Counted from the first letter of the stretch, positions 8,696-17,068 are shown. The stretch: 44,369 nt of DNA from an archaeon (GCA_016550425.1 JABXGS010000038.1:1-44369), one strand, 5' to 3'. Notes: a model not told the origin generated them from the sequence alone. Program-made: numbers and translations.

Positions 8696-9087
8696 GCAAA
8701 ACATTAGAAGGACGAAAAATCTATCCAGGTACTGTAAGCGGCGAAGCCTTGGTCACCAGCCAAGGACTCTCCTTCTATGGAGGGGTCGATCCCGAAACGG
8801 GGAAAGTCGTCGAAAAAGACCATGAGCTGGAAGGTCAATCCATAACAGGTAAAGTGCTGGTCTTCCCCCGTGGAAAGGGCTCAACCGTGGGATCCTACGT
8901 ACTCTATCAACTAGCAAAAACTGGCAAAGGTCCTGCAGCGATTATTAACCAAGAAACAGAAGCTATTGTTGCGGTTGGTTGTATTATAAGTGAAATACCG
9001 GCAGTCGATAAAATCCCTATAGATAAAATAAACACTGGCCAAAAATTACGGGTTGATGCGACTAACGGGTTGGTCGAAATTCTCTAA
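8692..9087 (+). CDS. Phosphomevalonate dehydratase small subunit (aconitase X swivel, DUF126)
   Basis: Small swivelling-domain partner of the AcnX large subunit, 131 aa, as is usual. The key DUF126 segment FPRGKGSTVGSYVLYQL is present; its serine is the conserved active-site residue of the family. NQETEAIVAVGCIISEIPAVD is also typical. The start is ATG 8692, overlapping the large-subunit TGA as ATGA, with GGAGG at 8677-8681. The open frame back to 8653 lies inside the upstream gene. A small hairpin (GGACT-caaac-AGTCC, 9104-9118) lies in the gap before IPP isomerase. Confidence 0.92.
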   Translation: MSKTLEGRKIYPGTVSGEALVTSQGLSFYGGVDPETGKVVEKDHELEGQSITGKVLVFPRGKGSTVGSYVLYQLAKTGKGPAAIINQETEAIVAVGCIISEIPAVDKIPIDKINTGQKLRVDATNGLVEIL

Positions 9088-9144
9088 ATTAACACATCAT
9101 CTAGGACTCAAACAGTCCCTGTCCCAATCTCGGAGGCGAATGCT

Positions 9145-10287
9145 ATGGCGAAAACCCGCTCAAAAGCAAAATCAAAGGCAAAGGTCACCGAAAGCAGAAA
9201 ATTAGATCATATTCGTATTTGTTTAGAACGTGATGTGGAATCTAAAATACCCACAGGATTTAACGATGTTACGCTGGTCCATAATGCAGTTCCTGAAATT
9301 AATCTCGACGAAGTGGATGTGAAGACCTCTTTTCTGGGGCATAAACTGAAAGCGCCGATTATGGTCACTGCGATTACGGGAGGGCATCAAGACGCCCTAC
9401 CAATAAACAAGCATATTGCCCAAGCTGTTGAAGCATTAGGGCTAGCGATGGGGGTCGGAAGCCAACGCGCTGCAGTCGAAGATTCCAGTTTAGCCGATTC
9501 CTTCTCCGTCACTCGAGAACATGCCCCGACAGCATTCCTAGTCGGGAATATTGGTGCTCCACAGCTAGCTCTTGGTTGGGGGGTAGATGAAGTCGAAACC
9601 GCAATTGACATGATTAAAGCGGATGCTCTCGCCATCCACTTGAATGCAGCTCAAGAAGCCGTGCAACCAGAAGGCGAGGCTGTGTTCACCGGTGTGCTTC
9701 GGTCCCTAAAGACGCTCACTAAAAGTATCTCAACTCCAATCATTGCCAAAGAAACAGGGGCAGGACTTAGCCAAAACACAGCGAAAACTTTAGAAAACGT
9801 TGGGGTCAAAGCGTTGGATGTCGCGGGATTAGGAGGCACCAGTTGGCCAGCGGTTGAAGCTGAACGAGCAAAGCCTGAGGATACAATGAAAGCGACACTC
9901 GGTCGGTGGTTTATTAATTGGGGCATACCAACTGCTGTAGCCACCTTTGAAGTAGCCTATTTTATCAAGAAGCGAATTCCGGTCATTGCTTCCGGAGGTA
10001 TACGCACAGGGATTGATGTTGCAAAAGCGATTGCCATCGGCGCCGATGTCGCTGGAGTAGCCTTACCTGTTCTCTCCCCTGCTGTTCTTAATGCAAATGC
10101 CGTTCAATTATTCTTAGAAAGCCTTATCCAGGGATTAAAAGCCACCATGTTTCTCGTTGGTGCCTCCAATCTAAAAGAGCTATCAGAGGCACCCTTAGTC
10201 ATTTCAGGACGAACACGGGAATGGCTGGAATATCGTGTCTACGAAGATTTCATCGAATTCATGGCAGATCGTCGCATTCGTAAGTAG
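9145..10287 (+). CDS. fni: Isopentenyl-diphosphate delta-isomerase, type 2 (FMN-dependent)
   Basis: Interconverts IPP and DMAPP, providing the starter for prenyl chains. Type 2 signatures run the whole length: RKLDHIRICLERDVE, DVTLVHNAVPEI, ITGGH, GVGSQRAAVED, GNIGAPQL, LNAAQEAVQPEGE, KETGAGLS, AGLGGTSWPAVEAER, and SGGIRTGIDVAKAIAIGAD near the FMN phosphate site. It is 380 aa, slightly long; the first 16 or so residues (AKTRSKAKSKAKVTE) are a basic tail absent from typical members. GGAGG (9132-9136) supports ATG 9145. Isopentenyl phosphate kinase, needed just before this step, is not in the window. Confidence 0.95.
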   Translation: MAKTRSKAKSKAKVTESRKLDHIRICLERDVESKIPTGFNDVTLVHNAVPEINLDEVDVKTSFLGHKLKAPIMVTAITGGHQDALPINKHIAQAVEALGLAMGVGSQRAAVEDSSLADSFSVTREHAPTAFLVGNIGAPQLALGWGVDEVETAIDMIKADALAIHLNAAQEAVQPEGEAVFTGVLRSLKTLTKSISTPIIAKETGAGLSQNTAKTLENVGVKALDVAGLGGTSWPAVEAERAKPEDTMKATLGRWFINWGIPTAVATFEVAYFIKKRIPVIASGGIRTGIDVAKAIAIGADVAGVALPVLSPAVLNANAVQLFLESLIQGLKATMFLVGASNLKELSEAPLVISGRTREWLEYRVYEDFIEFMADRRIRK

Positions 10288-10320
10288 ACTTTCTGTAAAA
10301 GCGCTATGAGAAGAAAAAGC

Positions 10321-10426
10321 TTTAAATGCCGTGTTGTTTGCTACTTTGTCGCCACAGCCACGGGTCGATATATTACCGGCTGTTGGTCATGACAAGACCC
10401 GATGAATACACCATGAGGTGTTCTTG
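10321..10426 (+). promoter_or_regulatory. Promoter and roughly 75-nt leader of the L7Ae gene
   Basis: TTTAAA at 10321-10326 in an A-rich BRE context should place transcription start near 10347-10352. The leader contains a perfect 6-bp inverted repeat, CGGGTC (10361-10366) with GACCCG (10396-10401), and the SD site GAGGTG (10415-10420). Archaeal L7Ae is reported to bind a kink-turn in its own leader. I see a hairpin and GATGA/ATGA elements near the SD but no textbook kink-turn, so a regulatory role is only a suggestion. Confidence 0.5.
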
Positions 10427-10795
10427 TTGTCAAAGCCACATGTAAAATTTACTGCACCAAAAGAACTGCAAGATATTGCATATGAGATAATTGAAATTGC
10501 ACGGGATACTGGTAAGGTTCGGAAAGGCACAAACGAAACCACCAAAGCTGTTGAACGCGCAATCTCGAAATTTGTTGTTATAGCTGAAGATGTGGATCCT
10601 CCCGAAATCGTCTTTCATCTTCCCGTTATGTGCGAAGAAAAGAATATTCCCTACATCTACGTCGCCAGCAAAAACAAGGTTGGAGCTGCACTAGGTATCG
10701 ATGTTCCCTCTGCTTCAGCAGCCATTATTGAGGCAGGAGACGCACAGAAGCTCATCGACGATCTGACCAAGAAATTGAAGGACCTGAAAAAATAA
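10427..10795 (+). CDS. rpl7ae: 50S ribosomal protein L7Ae (eL8)
   Basis: Kink-turn-binding protein of the ribosome. In archaea it is also part of box C/D and H/ACA RNPs and of RNase P. The 122-aa product has the family order: [20 protein letters not shown], the RNA-recognition segment [19 protein letters not shown], and [25 protein letters not shown] 10427 is chosen because GAGGTG lies 6 nt upstream; GTG 10418 sits inside that SD. It leads an L7Ae-S28e-L24e operon, the usual archaeal order. Confidence 0.95.
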   Translation: MSKPHVKFTAPKELQDIAYEIIEIARDTGKVRKGTNETTKAVERAISKFVVIAEDVDPPEIVFHLPVMCEEKNIPYIYVASKNKVGAALGIDVPSASAAIIEAGDAQKLIDDLTKKLKDLKK

Positions 10796-10820
10796 GCGCC
10801 AGTGAATAGGTGGAACAGAA

Positions 10821-11036
10821 ATGAGTTCAGAGGACACGGGCATTCCGGCAGAAGTCGTCCAGGTCGTCGGTCGAACTGGGCTCACTGGGGAAATCATCCA
10901 AGTACGGGTCCGTGTATTGGAAGGCCGTGATCAAGGCCGCATTCTCACCCGAAACGTCAAGGGTCCAATTCGTGAAGGCGATGTGCTAGTCCTCCGAGAA
11001 ACTGAGCGCGAAGCACGAAAGATACGAACTCCTTAG
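10821..11036 (+). CDS. rps28e: 30S ribosomal protein S28e (eS28)
   Basis: Short OB-fold small-subunit protein of 71 aa. It shows [26 protein letters not shown] and the C-terminal [14 protein letters not shown], both diagnostic for S28e. AGGTGG (10808-10813) precedes ATG 10821. It lies 25 nt after L7Ae and 23 nt before L24e. Confidence 0.96.
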   Translation: MSSEDTGIPAEVVQVVGRTGLTGEIIQVRVRVLEGRDQGRILTRNVKGPIREGDVLVLRETEREARKIRTP

Positions 11037-11059
11037 AACGCGATAGGCTGGAAAAACAA

Positions 11060-11410
11060 ATGGTCAAAAAATACACCTGTAGCTTTTGCGGAACAGACAT
11101 TGAACCTGGTACTGGTTCGATTTACGTTAAGAATGACGGGAGCCTCTTTTATCTGTGTTCGAGTAAATGTCGCCGAAGTCAAACCATACTGAAGCGCACC
11201 GCACGACGTCTAAAATGGACCGAAGTATATGAAGAACGGTTACGTCGTCGGGCCCAATCAGCGAAAAAGAAAAAGAAAAAACCAAAGTCCAAAGTTAAGC
11301 CTAAAACCAAGGCGAAGAAAGAGACTAAGGCAAAGAAGAAGGAATCGAAGCCTAAAATCGACAAGAAAACAGAAAAAGCTTCAAAGCAATCCACTTCCAA
11401 GAAAAAGTAG
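11060..11410 (+). CDS. rpl24e: 50S ribosomal protein L24e (eL24) with Lys-rich tail
   Basis: Zinc-ribbon large-subunit protein. Residues 1 to about 62 form the core: CSFCGTDIEPGTG, then LYLC-type spacing LFYLCSSKCRRS, giving CxxC and CxxxC zinc ligands, and RTARRLKWTEVYEERLRRR. Archaeal L24e is usually 60-70 aa; this is 116 aa. The last 50 or so residues are almost pure Lys with Ala, Pro, Thr and Ser (for example KKKKKKPKSKVKPKTKAKK). The next gene is convergent (NDK). The 49-nt gap is T-rich, consistent with a factor-independent archaeal terminator. Confidence 0.95.
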   Translation: MVKKYTCSFCGTDIEPGTGSIYVKNDGSLFYLCSSKCRRSQTILKRTARRLKWTEVYEERLRRRAQSAKKKKKKPKSKVKPKTKAKKETKAKKKESKPKIDKKTEKASKQSTSKKK

Positions 11411-11459
11411 ATTCCTCTGCTCTTCATTGCCTTGCCCTTGAACATAATCTAATTGATTT

Positions 11460-12128
11460 TCAGATTTTATTACGGTCTAAATCCATGTTACCTAATATTG
11501 CATTAGCCAGCTTATCGAGCTCTTGGCGTGTCCAATCTGGACATTCTTCGATAAGGAGCTCAGAAATTTCTCCCTGGTAGTTTTCCCGATTACAATATCC
11601 GCTAGCATACTCTTGACAGATTTGTCGAATTTGTTCGGTAGCAGTTATCGGTGTTTCTGTCCATTTGGCAATGTAGGCTTGAATAGAGTCAAGTCCGTTC
11701 TGATTGAGATCAAGTTGGGCTTCTTGTTGCCAGAGGAGAATTTCTTTCTTCGCGTTTGCTGGTTCATCTGATGCATGAGCAACGTTGACACCTCCAACAA
11801 TCCCGTATTTTCCACGAAGACTGTCTGAACTGGCTTTTTCGACGAAAGTGGCACCAAGCACTTCTCTAAGCCGAGCAACGATGTTTTCGCCCTCTAAAAC
11901 GGTAACCAGAACATTGCCGACCTGAATGAATTGCAGTAGCCATGGATAGAAAAACTTGCCTTCATGAATGGCGTAATGTTTTTCTGCTAGATGCAAAGGA
12001 ACTGCAATTTCTAACCACCCTTTCAACTGGGCATCTGGCAAGGCGCTCAGGAGCTGCTCGAACACCGCGGCACCTACACCTCTCCGCATAGTGGCATCAG
12101 GTTTTAAGATGAGTAGAGTCTGTTCCAT
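11460..12128 (-). CDS. ndk: Nucleoside diphosphate kinase with about 80-aa C-terminal extension
   Basis: Transfers the gamma phosphate between nucleoside tri- and diphosphates through a phosphohistidine. NDK features are the start TLLILKPDATMRRGVG, HYAIHEGKFFYPWLLQFI, VLEGENIVARLREVLGAT, LRGKYG, and the active-site segment NVAHASDEPANA with the catalytic His. The usual GPV is GNV here. Family members are about 140-150 aa; this protein is 222 aa. Its extra C-terminal domain is unrecognised. ATG 12128 follows AAGGTGTG on the minus strand; upstream codons to 12218 are excluded. In many archaea ndk sits between L24e and IF2 on the same strand; here it is inverted. Confidence 0.9.
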   Translation of the reverse strand: MEQTLLILKPDATMRRGVGAAVFEQLLSALPDAQLKGWLEIAVPLHLAEKHYAIHEGKFFYPWLLQFIQVGNVLVTVLEGENIVARLREVLGATFVEKASSDSLRGKYGIVGGVNVAHASDEPANAKKEILLWQQEAQLDLNQNGLDSIQAYIAKWTETPITATEQIRQICQEYASGYCNRENYQGEISELLIEECPDWTRQELDKLANAILGNMDLDRNKI

Positions 12129-12221
12129 TGGGCACACCTTGAGAAGGCACAACCAATTTGCCGCACAAAAAGGCTTCTCTCGGTGAAAAATATGGTTGAA
12201 TTTAACGTCTAAGGACATAAG

Positions 12222-12230
12222 CCTTAAATA
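12222..12230 (+). promoter_or_regulatory. TATA box for aIF5B
   Basis: CCTTAAATA lies in the region between divergent ndk and infB. Transcription would start near 12250. That makes the TTG at 12239 unlikely as the aIF5B start and supports ATG 12290 or 12299. AT-rich blocks on the other strand (GTTAAATTC at about 12200-12208) may serve ndk. Confidence 0.5.
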
Positions 12231-12289
12231 GCGTAATCTTGTCGAACCAATTTAGAGCTCACCCCAGTTATGGACGACGTTTTAATGAG

Positions 12290-14080
12290 ATGTCACCGAT
12301 GCATGTTCGCCAGCCCATCGTTACCATGTTAGGTCATATCGACACAGGAAAAACAAGCCTACTTGATAAAATTCGGGGAACTGGGGTGCAAGCGCGGGAA
12401 GCCGGTGGGATTACTCAGCAAATAGGAGCTAGTTTCTTTCCGTTATCTACAGTAAAAGAACTTGTAGGGCCGCTTATGAAGACGTTTAAGCGCGTTCTCA
12501 ACCTCCCTGGGTTATTAATTATTGACACGCCCGGTCATGCTGCTTTTTTCAATCTGCGCAAGCGCGGTGGGGCAGTCGCGGATATTGCTATTCTGGTCAT
12601 CGATATCGTTGATGGGCTTCAACCTCAAACCTATGAGTCTCTTCGGATTCTCCGCGCCCGCAAAACTCCTTTTCTAATCGCACTAAACAAAGTCGATCGA
12701 TTACCCGGTTGGAAGTCCCAGGATACCTGGGTACTAACCGAATCCAGCAAAGCCCAATCCGAATACGTCAGAACTGAGTTAGATAATAAAATCTATGAAG
12801 TAATGGGTGAACTTTCACGCGAAAATATTCAAGCAGATCGCTATGACCGTATCACCGACTTTGCTAAAACCGTAGCAATTGTCCCAACCAGTGCTAAAAG
12901 TGGAGAGGGCTTGTCAGAATTACTCTTAGTGCTTATTGGTTTAGCACAACAGTATCTGGAGGAACAATTACAAACTACGGAAGGACCCGCAAAGGGGGTA
13001 GTTCTTGAAGTTAAAGAAGAGCCTGGTCTCGGAGTCACCATTGACACCATCATCTATGATGGAGTGCTTAATCATGGCGACACCATCGTCGTTGGGGGCC
13101 TTCCTGAACCAATAGTTACACACGTTCGTGCCTTGCTCATGCCTAAGCCACTTGATGAGATTCGTGATCCTCGGGAACGCTTCTCGCCAGTGAAAGAAGT
13201 GATAGCTGCTGCTGGAATTAAAATCGCTGCCCCCGAATTAGAAGATGCGATTGCAGGGGGTGGGTTATTCGTAGCCAATTCTGACGAAGAAATTGCGACC
13301 CTTCGAGAGCGAATCATTCAAGACATGGAAGCCGTTCGAATAGAAACAGATAAAATCGGAGTCTTACTCAAGGCGGATACTCTGGGCTCATTGGAGGCTC
13401 TCATTGACTACCTAAAAGAACGAGATATCCCCATCCGAAGAGCGGATATCGGCGATATCTCGAAAAAAGAAGTGAAGGCCGTTTCGGCAGTATATGAGAA
13501 CGACCCTTTCGTCGCTGTTATCCTTGCCTTTAATGTCCGACCTTTGCCAGATGCTCGTAAAGAAGCTGACGATTTAGGCGTTCCCATTTTCCAAAGCCAA
13601 ATTATCTACGATCTCGTAGACCAGTATGAAAATTGGGTGACCGATAAACGACGGAAACTCGAAGAGGCCATGCTCGAAGAACTCGTTTTCCCCGGTAAAT
13701 TCGAAATTCTCCCAGGCTATGTCTTTCGTCAAAGTAATCCGGCTGTGGTTGGTGTGAAGGTGATTGCTGGTCGCATAAGCGCTAAAACCAACCTCATTAC
13801 CTCTGAGAATCGCCGGGTTGGAAGCATACAACAAATCCAAGATAAGGGTGAAACAATTCCACAAGCCCGAATCGGTGCAGAAGTGGCAGTGTCTATTCGT
13901 GGCGTCACAGTGGGTCGCCAAATTGATGAAGGCGATATTCTGTACATCGATTTACCCGAGGGCATGGTAATCCGATTGAATCAGGAATTTCGCGATCAAC
14001 TCTCCTCAGATGAACAAGAATTATTGCAAGAATTTTTAGAATTGAAACGGAAGCATGTCCAACCATTCTGGGGAGTTTAG
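12290..14080 (+). CDS. infB: Translation initiation factor aIF5B (IF-2 family)
   Basis: Ribosome-dependent GTPase that promotes subunit joining at initiation. The G domain opens almost at once: VTMLGHIDTGKTSLLDKI (G1), GGITQQIGAS (G2), DTPGHAAF (G3), NKVD (G4) and SAKSGEG (G5). Domains II-IV follow, including KEEPGLGVTIDTIIYDG and the SLEALIDYL segment. At 596 aa it has the normal archaeal length. The frame is open back to TTG 12239, but the promoter position and the family start favour ATG 12290 (or ATG 12299). G1 has Ile-Asp-Thr where most homologs have Val-Asp-His. Confidence 0.95.
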   Translation: MSPMHVRQPIVTMLGHIDTGKTSLLDKIRGTGVQAREAGGITQQIGASFFPLSTVKELVGPLMKTFKRVLNLPGLLIIDTPGHAAFFNLRKRGGAVADIAILVIDIVDGLQPQTYESLRILRARKTPFLIALNKVDRLPGWKSQDTWVLTESSKAQSEYVRTELDNKIYEVMGELSRENIQADRYDRITDFAKTVAIVPTSAKSGEGLSELLLVLIGLAQQYLEEQLQTTEGPAKGVVLEVKEEPGLGVTIDTIIYDGVLNHGDTIVVGGLPEPIVTHVRALLMPKPLDEIRDPRERFSPVKEVIAAAGIKIAAPELEDAIAGGGLFVANSDEEIATLRERIIQDMEAVRIETDKIGVLLKADTLGSLEALIDYLKERDIPIRRADIGDISKKEVKAVSAVYENDPFVAVILAFNVRPLPDARKEADDLGVPIFQSQIIYDLVDQYENWVTDKRRKLEEAMLEELVFPGKFEILPGYVFRQSNPAVVGVKVIAGRISAKTNLITSENRRVGSIQQIQDKGETIPQARIGAEVAVSIRGVTVGRQIDEGDILYIDLPEGMVIRLNQEFRDQLSSDEQELLQEFLELKRKHVQPFWGV

Positions 14081-14219
14081 TATATCTGCCTTAAACATCC
14101 CTCTTTCCCTCATTTGATGGTAAGATTGATAAGCGCCTATCCCATGCTACGAATTTATCGCAATCCGCTACATAAAGTAGAAGCGACAACCCAATCAACG
14201 CATACAACGAGGTTCTGAA

Positions 14220-14615
14220 ATGACACGAATTCGTTTAGTCATCGGTGATCCAGAGAATGGAAAAACCATCCAGCTAGAACTCAGCGAGCAACGCAGCCGC
14301 CTCCTCCAAGGAAAAGTAATTGGCGAAATCGTCGATGGCGATGCTCTCGGCTTTGGTGGATACCAATTCAAAATTACTGGCGGCAGCGACGGCACTGGCG
14401 CACCGATGCGTCCTGATGTTCATGGCGCAGTCCGCAAGCGTCCGCTACTAACAGGGGGCATCGGTTATAAACCAACCACCCATGGAGAACGTCGGCGACG
14501 CCGAGTTCGTGGTAATGAAATCACTGATGAAATCGTGCAAGTAAATGCAAAAATCATCACCCGTGGTCCTAAGCCCATTCTCGAATTAATTGAGCAAAGT
14601 ACCACCGCCTCATAA
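14220..14615 (+). CDS. rps6e: 30S ribosomal protein S6e (eS6)
   Basis: Archaeal/eukaryotic small-subunit protein of 131 aa. It shows the GKTIQLELSE segment, LQGKVIGEIVDGDALGFGGY, TGGSDGTGAPMRPDVHG and RRRRVRGNEITDEI, all characteristic. GAGGTT precedes ATG 14220. A 139-nt gap upstream contains CTTAAAC near 14090 and a small hairpin (CTAC-ataaa-GTAG), so it may have its own promoter. The S6e-aIF2 gamma neighbourhood is conserved in archaea. Confidence 0.96.
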   Translation: MTRIRLVIGDPENGKTIQLELSEQRSRLLQGKVIGEIVDGDALGFGGYQFKITGGSDGTGAPMRPDVHGAVRKRPLLTGGIGYKPTTHGERRRRRVRGNEITDEIVQVNAKIITRGPKPILELIEQSTTAS

Positions 14616-14654
14616 GAATTAAACAGAGAAGCTACTAAGAGATGACGATCTAAT

Positions 14655-15914
14655 ATGCCTCCCCGAAAAACCATGCCCAAACAAGCTGAAGTCAACATCG
14701 GATTAGTTGGTCATGTCGATCACGGAAAAACAACACTGGCAAAAGCATTATCCGGGGAATGGACGGATCGTCATTCTGAAGAGCTGCGTCGCGGAATTTC
14801 AATCAAGTTAGGATACGCTGACGTTGAATTCTACAAGTGTCCTAAATGTCGCGGTCCGGCAGCCTACTCAACCTCATCTAAATGTAAAAAATGTGGGGGA
14901 AAAGCTGAACCACTGAGACGAATCTCACTAGTAGATGCACCAGGTCACGAGGTCTTAATGGCCACCATGATTTCTGGGGCCGCATTGATGGACGGCGCAT
15001 TACTCCTGATCGCCGCTGATGAAAAATGTCCACAACCCCAAACGCGGGAACATTTAGCTGCACTGGAAATCATTGGGGTTGACAAAATCATCATTGTGCA
15101 GAACAAGGTAGAATTGGTCTCCGAAAAAGAAGCCCTAACCAATTACAAAGAAATCAAGCGCTTTGTCGAAGGGTCAATCGCGAAAAATGCACCGATTATA
15201 CCAATATCTGCCATATTTGGGACAAATACCGATGTTCTCATTCAAACAATTGAGGAAGTCATTCCCACTCCTAAACGGGATTTAGAGAAACCAGGTTTAT
15301 TCTATGTTGCCCGCTCCTTTGACATCAACAAACCGGGCACACGACCCAAGGATTTACAGGGTGGCGTTATTGGTGGAACGCTTATTCAAGGTAAAATCTC
15401 TGTGGGAGATGAACTTGAAATCCAACCTGGTATCCCTGAGAGAAAAGACAAAGGTCCACTCACCTATCAGCCGATTTGCACTTCCGTAAAAAGTATTCAA
15501 ACTGGCACTGGCAACCCCCTCAAAACTGCTCATCCCAGCGGCTTGATTGGGATGGGAACGAACCTTGACCCTTCAATTACCCGTGCTGATGCCTTAATTG
15601 GCAATCTTGCGGGCCCGATCGGGAAGCTACCTCCCATTGTTAAAGAAGTCACACTGGAATCACATCTACTAAAGCGGGTTGTTGGCACAATCAAGCAGTC
15701 CGCGGTCCAGAATATTAAGCCAAATGAAACATTGATGCTGATAGTGGGGTCCTCCGCAACAGTTGGTCAAGTCAAAAAATTCGGATCGAAAAATCAGGTT
15801 ATCTTTGAACTCCGAAAACCCGTGGCTGTTATTCCTAATCAAAGAGTAGCGATTAGCCGTCAAATCGAAATGCGGTGGCGACTAATTGGATGGGGCACCG
15901 TCGTTGCCGAATGA
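14655..15914 (+). CDS. eif2g: Translation initiation factor aIF2 gamma subunit
   Basis: GTP-binding core of the trimeric aIF2 that delivers initiator tRNA. The 419-aa protein has VGHVDHGKTTLAKAL (G1), DAPGHEVLMATMISGAALMD (G3 and switch 2), QNKVELV (G4) and ISAI (G5). A zinc knuckle is formed by CPKC and CKKC between G1 and G3, as in archaeal gamma subunits. The long domain II/III region continues through GGTLIQGKISVGDELEI to the C-terminal RVAISRQIEMRWRLIGWG. The alpha and beta subunits are not in the window. Confidence 0.97.
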   Translation: MPPRKTMPKQAEVNIGLVGHVDHGKTTLAKALSGEWTDRHSEELRRGISIKLGYADVEFYKCPKCRGPAAYSTSSKCKKCGGKAEPLRRISLVDAPGHEVLMATMISGAALMDGALLLIAADEKCPQPQTREHLAALEIIGVDKIIIVQNKVELVSEKEALTNYKEIKRFVEGSIAKNAPIIPISAIFGTNTDVLIQTIEEVIPTPKRDLEKPGLFYVARSFDINKPGTRPKDLQGGVIGGTLIQGKISVGDELEIQPGIPERKDKGPLTYQPICTSVKSIQTGTGNPLKTAHPSGLIGMGTNLDPSITRADALIGNLAGPIGKLPPIVKEVTLESHLLKRVVGTIKQSAVQNIKPNETLMLIVGSSATVGQVKKFGSKNQVIFELRKPVAVIPNQRVAISRQIEMRWRLIGWGTVVAE

Positions 15915-16329
15915 TACTACTTTTTCCCAAGGGACCAAGGTGCTTTTGGACACCAACTTTCTTCTCCTTCCATTTCAACGCCAAATAGATATTTTCGAAG
16001 AGATTCCACGTCTGGTAGGTTCGCAAGTATCGTTTCTAATTCTTCCACAAATCCTCTCTGAATTGAAGTGGCTGGAAATGAAAGGGGCATCCAAAGAACA
16101 AAGGGCTGCAAAGAGCTCACAGATGTTAGTTGAACAATATTGCCAGATCGTAGAAGATGTCCCCCAATCAATACGGGACCTCGATGCTGATTCAGCACTT
16201 CTGCGCTTTGCACAGCACACAGGTGCTATTGTGGCTACAAATGATGCTCAACTACGTCGCAAACTCGTTAAGCAGGGTTCACGAGCCATATTTTTACGAA
16301 AACTCGCGACTCTTGCCTTTGCCGAATAG
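15904..16329 (+). CDS. PIN-domain nuclease, FCF1/Utp24-like
   Basis: PIN proteins are metal-dependent ribonucleases; the archaeal member beside aIF2 gamma resembles eukaryotic Fcf1/Utp24, which acts in rRNA processing. The four acidic positions are visible: Asp in VLLDTNFLL, Glu in LSELKWLE, Asp in DLDADSALLRFA, and Asp in IVATNDAQLRRKL. Length is about 130-147 aa depending on start. TTG 15904 is used here, overlapping the aIF2 gamma stop; TTG 15886 and GTG 15940 are possible. The rRNA-processing role is inferred from family and context. Confidence 0.82.
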   Translation: MPNDTTFSQGTKVLLDTNFLLLPFQRQIDIFEEIPRLVGSQVSFLILPQILSELKWLEMKGASKEQRAAKSSQMLVEQYCQIVEDVPQSIRDLDADSALLRFAQHTGAIVATNDAQLRRKLVKQGSRAIFLRKLATLAFAE

Positions 16330-16417
16330 TATTGCCGGTAAAAAAGGCTGCGATTCCAATTCAATAGAAAAGCTTATCAGCCATACTTGTAATCCGTCCG
16401 AAATCGGAGGCAAGACT

Positions 16418-17020
16418 ATCTATCAAGCTGTCACCATAAAAGGGCATGTGCGCATTCCGCCAAATCGATTTAGTGAAGACCTTTACGAAGTTGCCGAAGA
16501 AATTCTCCGCGAGCAATACGAAGGCATCATCGATGTCGACCTCGGCTTTATCATCGCCGTCACTGAAGTACTCGATATTGGTGTGGGCAAAATCATTCCT
16601 GGTGATGGAGCTACCTATCATGACGTGACACTCACCATCCTCATCTTTGAACCAAAAGTAAATTTCCTCACCCAAGGGGAAGTCGTGGAAGTTGTTGATT
16701 TCGGCGCCTTCATCCGATTAGGTCCCCTTGATGGATTATGTCATGTAAGCCAAATAACCGATGACTTCTTCTCTTATGATCCTCGAAGGGCTGCACTTGT
16801 CGGCAAAGAAACTGGTCGAGTTATCACCGAAGGCGATTTAGTTCGCACCCGAATTGTCGCGGTCAGCATCGATGGCGGGGCTCGAAGTGGAAAATTAGGA
16901 TTGACAATGCGACAGCCTTTTCTAGGTAAGTTTGAGTGGATTAAAGAAGAAATAGCGAAATTAATTGAATCAAAACGCAAAGCGGAGAAAAAGAAAGAAG
17001 GAAAGGACAAAGAAAAGTAA
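16418..17020 (+). CDS. rpoE1: DNA-directed RNA polymerase subunit E' (Rpo7) with apparent ATC start
   Basis: Stalk subunit equivalent to Rpb7 that binds emerging RNA. The N-terminal domain (KGHVRIPPNRFSEDLYEVAE and LREQYEGIIDVDLGFIIAV) is followed by an S1 domain (VVEVVDFGAFIRLGPLDGL). Homologs begin a few residues before VRIPP. At that place I see GGAGG (16406-16410), a 7-nt spacer and ATC (16418) instead of ATG. The frame is open upstream to 16157, but that part overlaps the PIN gene and is unlike RpoE'. Other candidates are TTG 16319 (33 extra residues) and GTG 16448 (10 fewer). The last 15 residues are a Lys/Glu tail. Function is secure; the start is not. Confidence 0.9.
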   Translation: MYQAVTIKGHVRIPPNRFSEDLYEVAEEILREQYEGIIDVDLGFIIAVTEVLDIGVGKIIPGDGATYHDVTLTILIFEPKVNFLTQGEVVEVVDFGAFIRLGPLDGLCHVSQITDDFFSYDPRRAALVGKETGRVITEGDLVRTRIVAVSIDGGARSGKLGLTMRQPFLGKFEWIKEEIAKLIESKRKAEKKKEGKDKEK

Positions 17021-17068
17021 AGTCTTTCCAACGGCTCCCAACCTACAACTCCCCAACTGGTGATTTAA

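Noticed and set aside
10361..10420. Canonical kink-turn in the L7Ae leader
   Set aside because: The GA/GA tandem next to a three-base bulge could not be built on the visible stem; kept only as a possible variant regulatory leader.
16157..16417. 87-residue N-terminal extension of RpoE'
   Set aside because: It overlaps the PIN gene in another frame and does not look like any RpoE' sequence.
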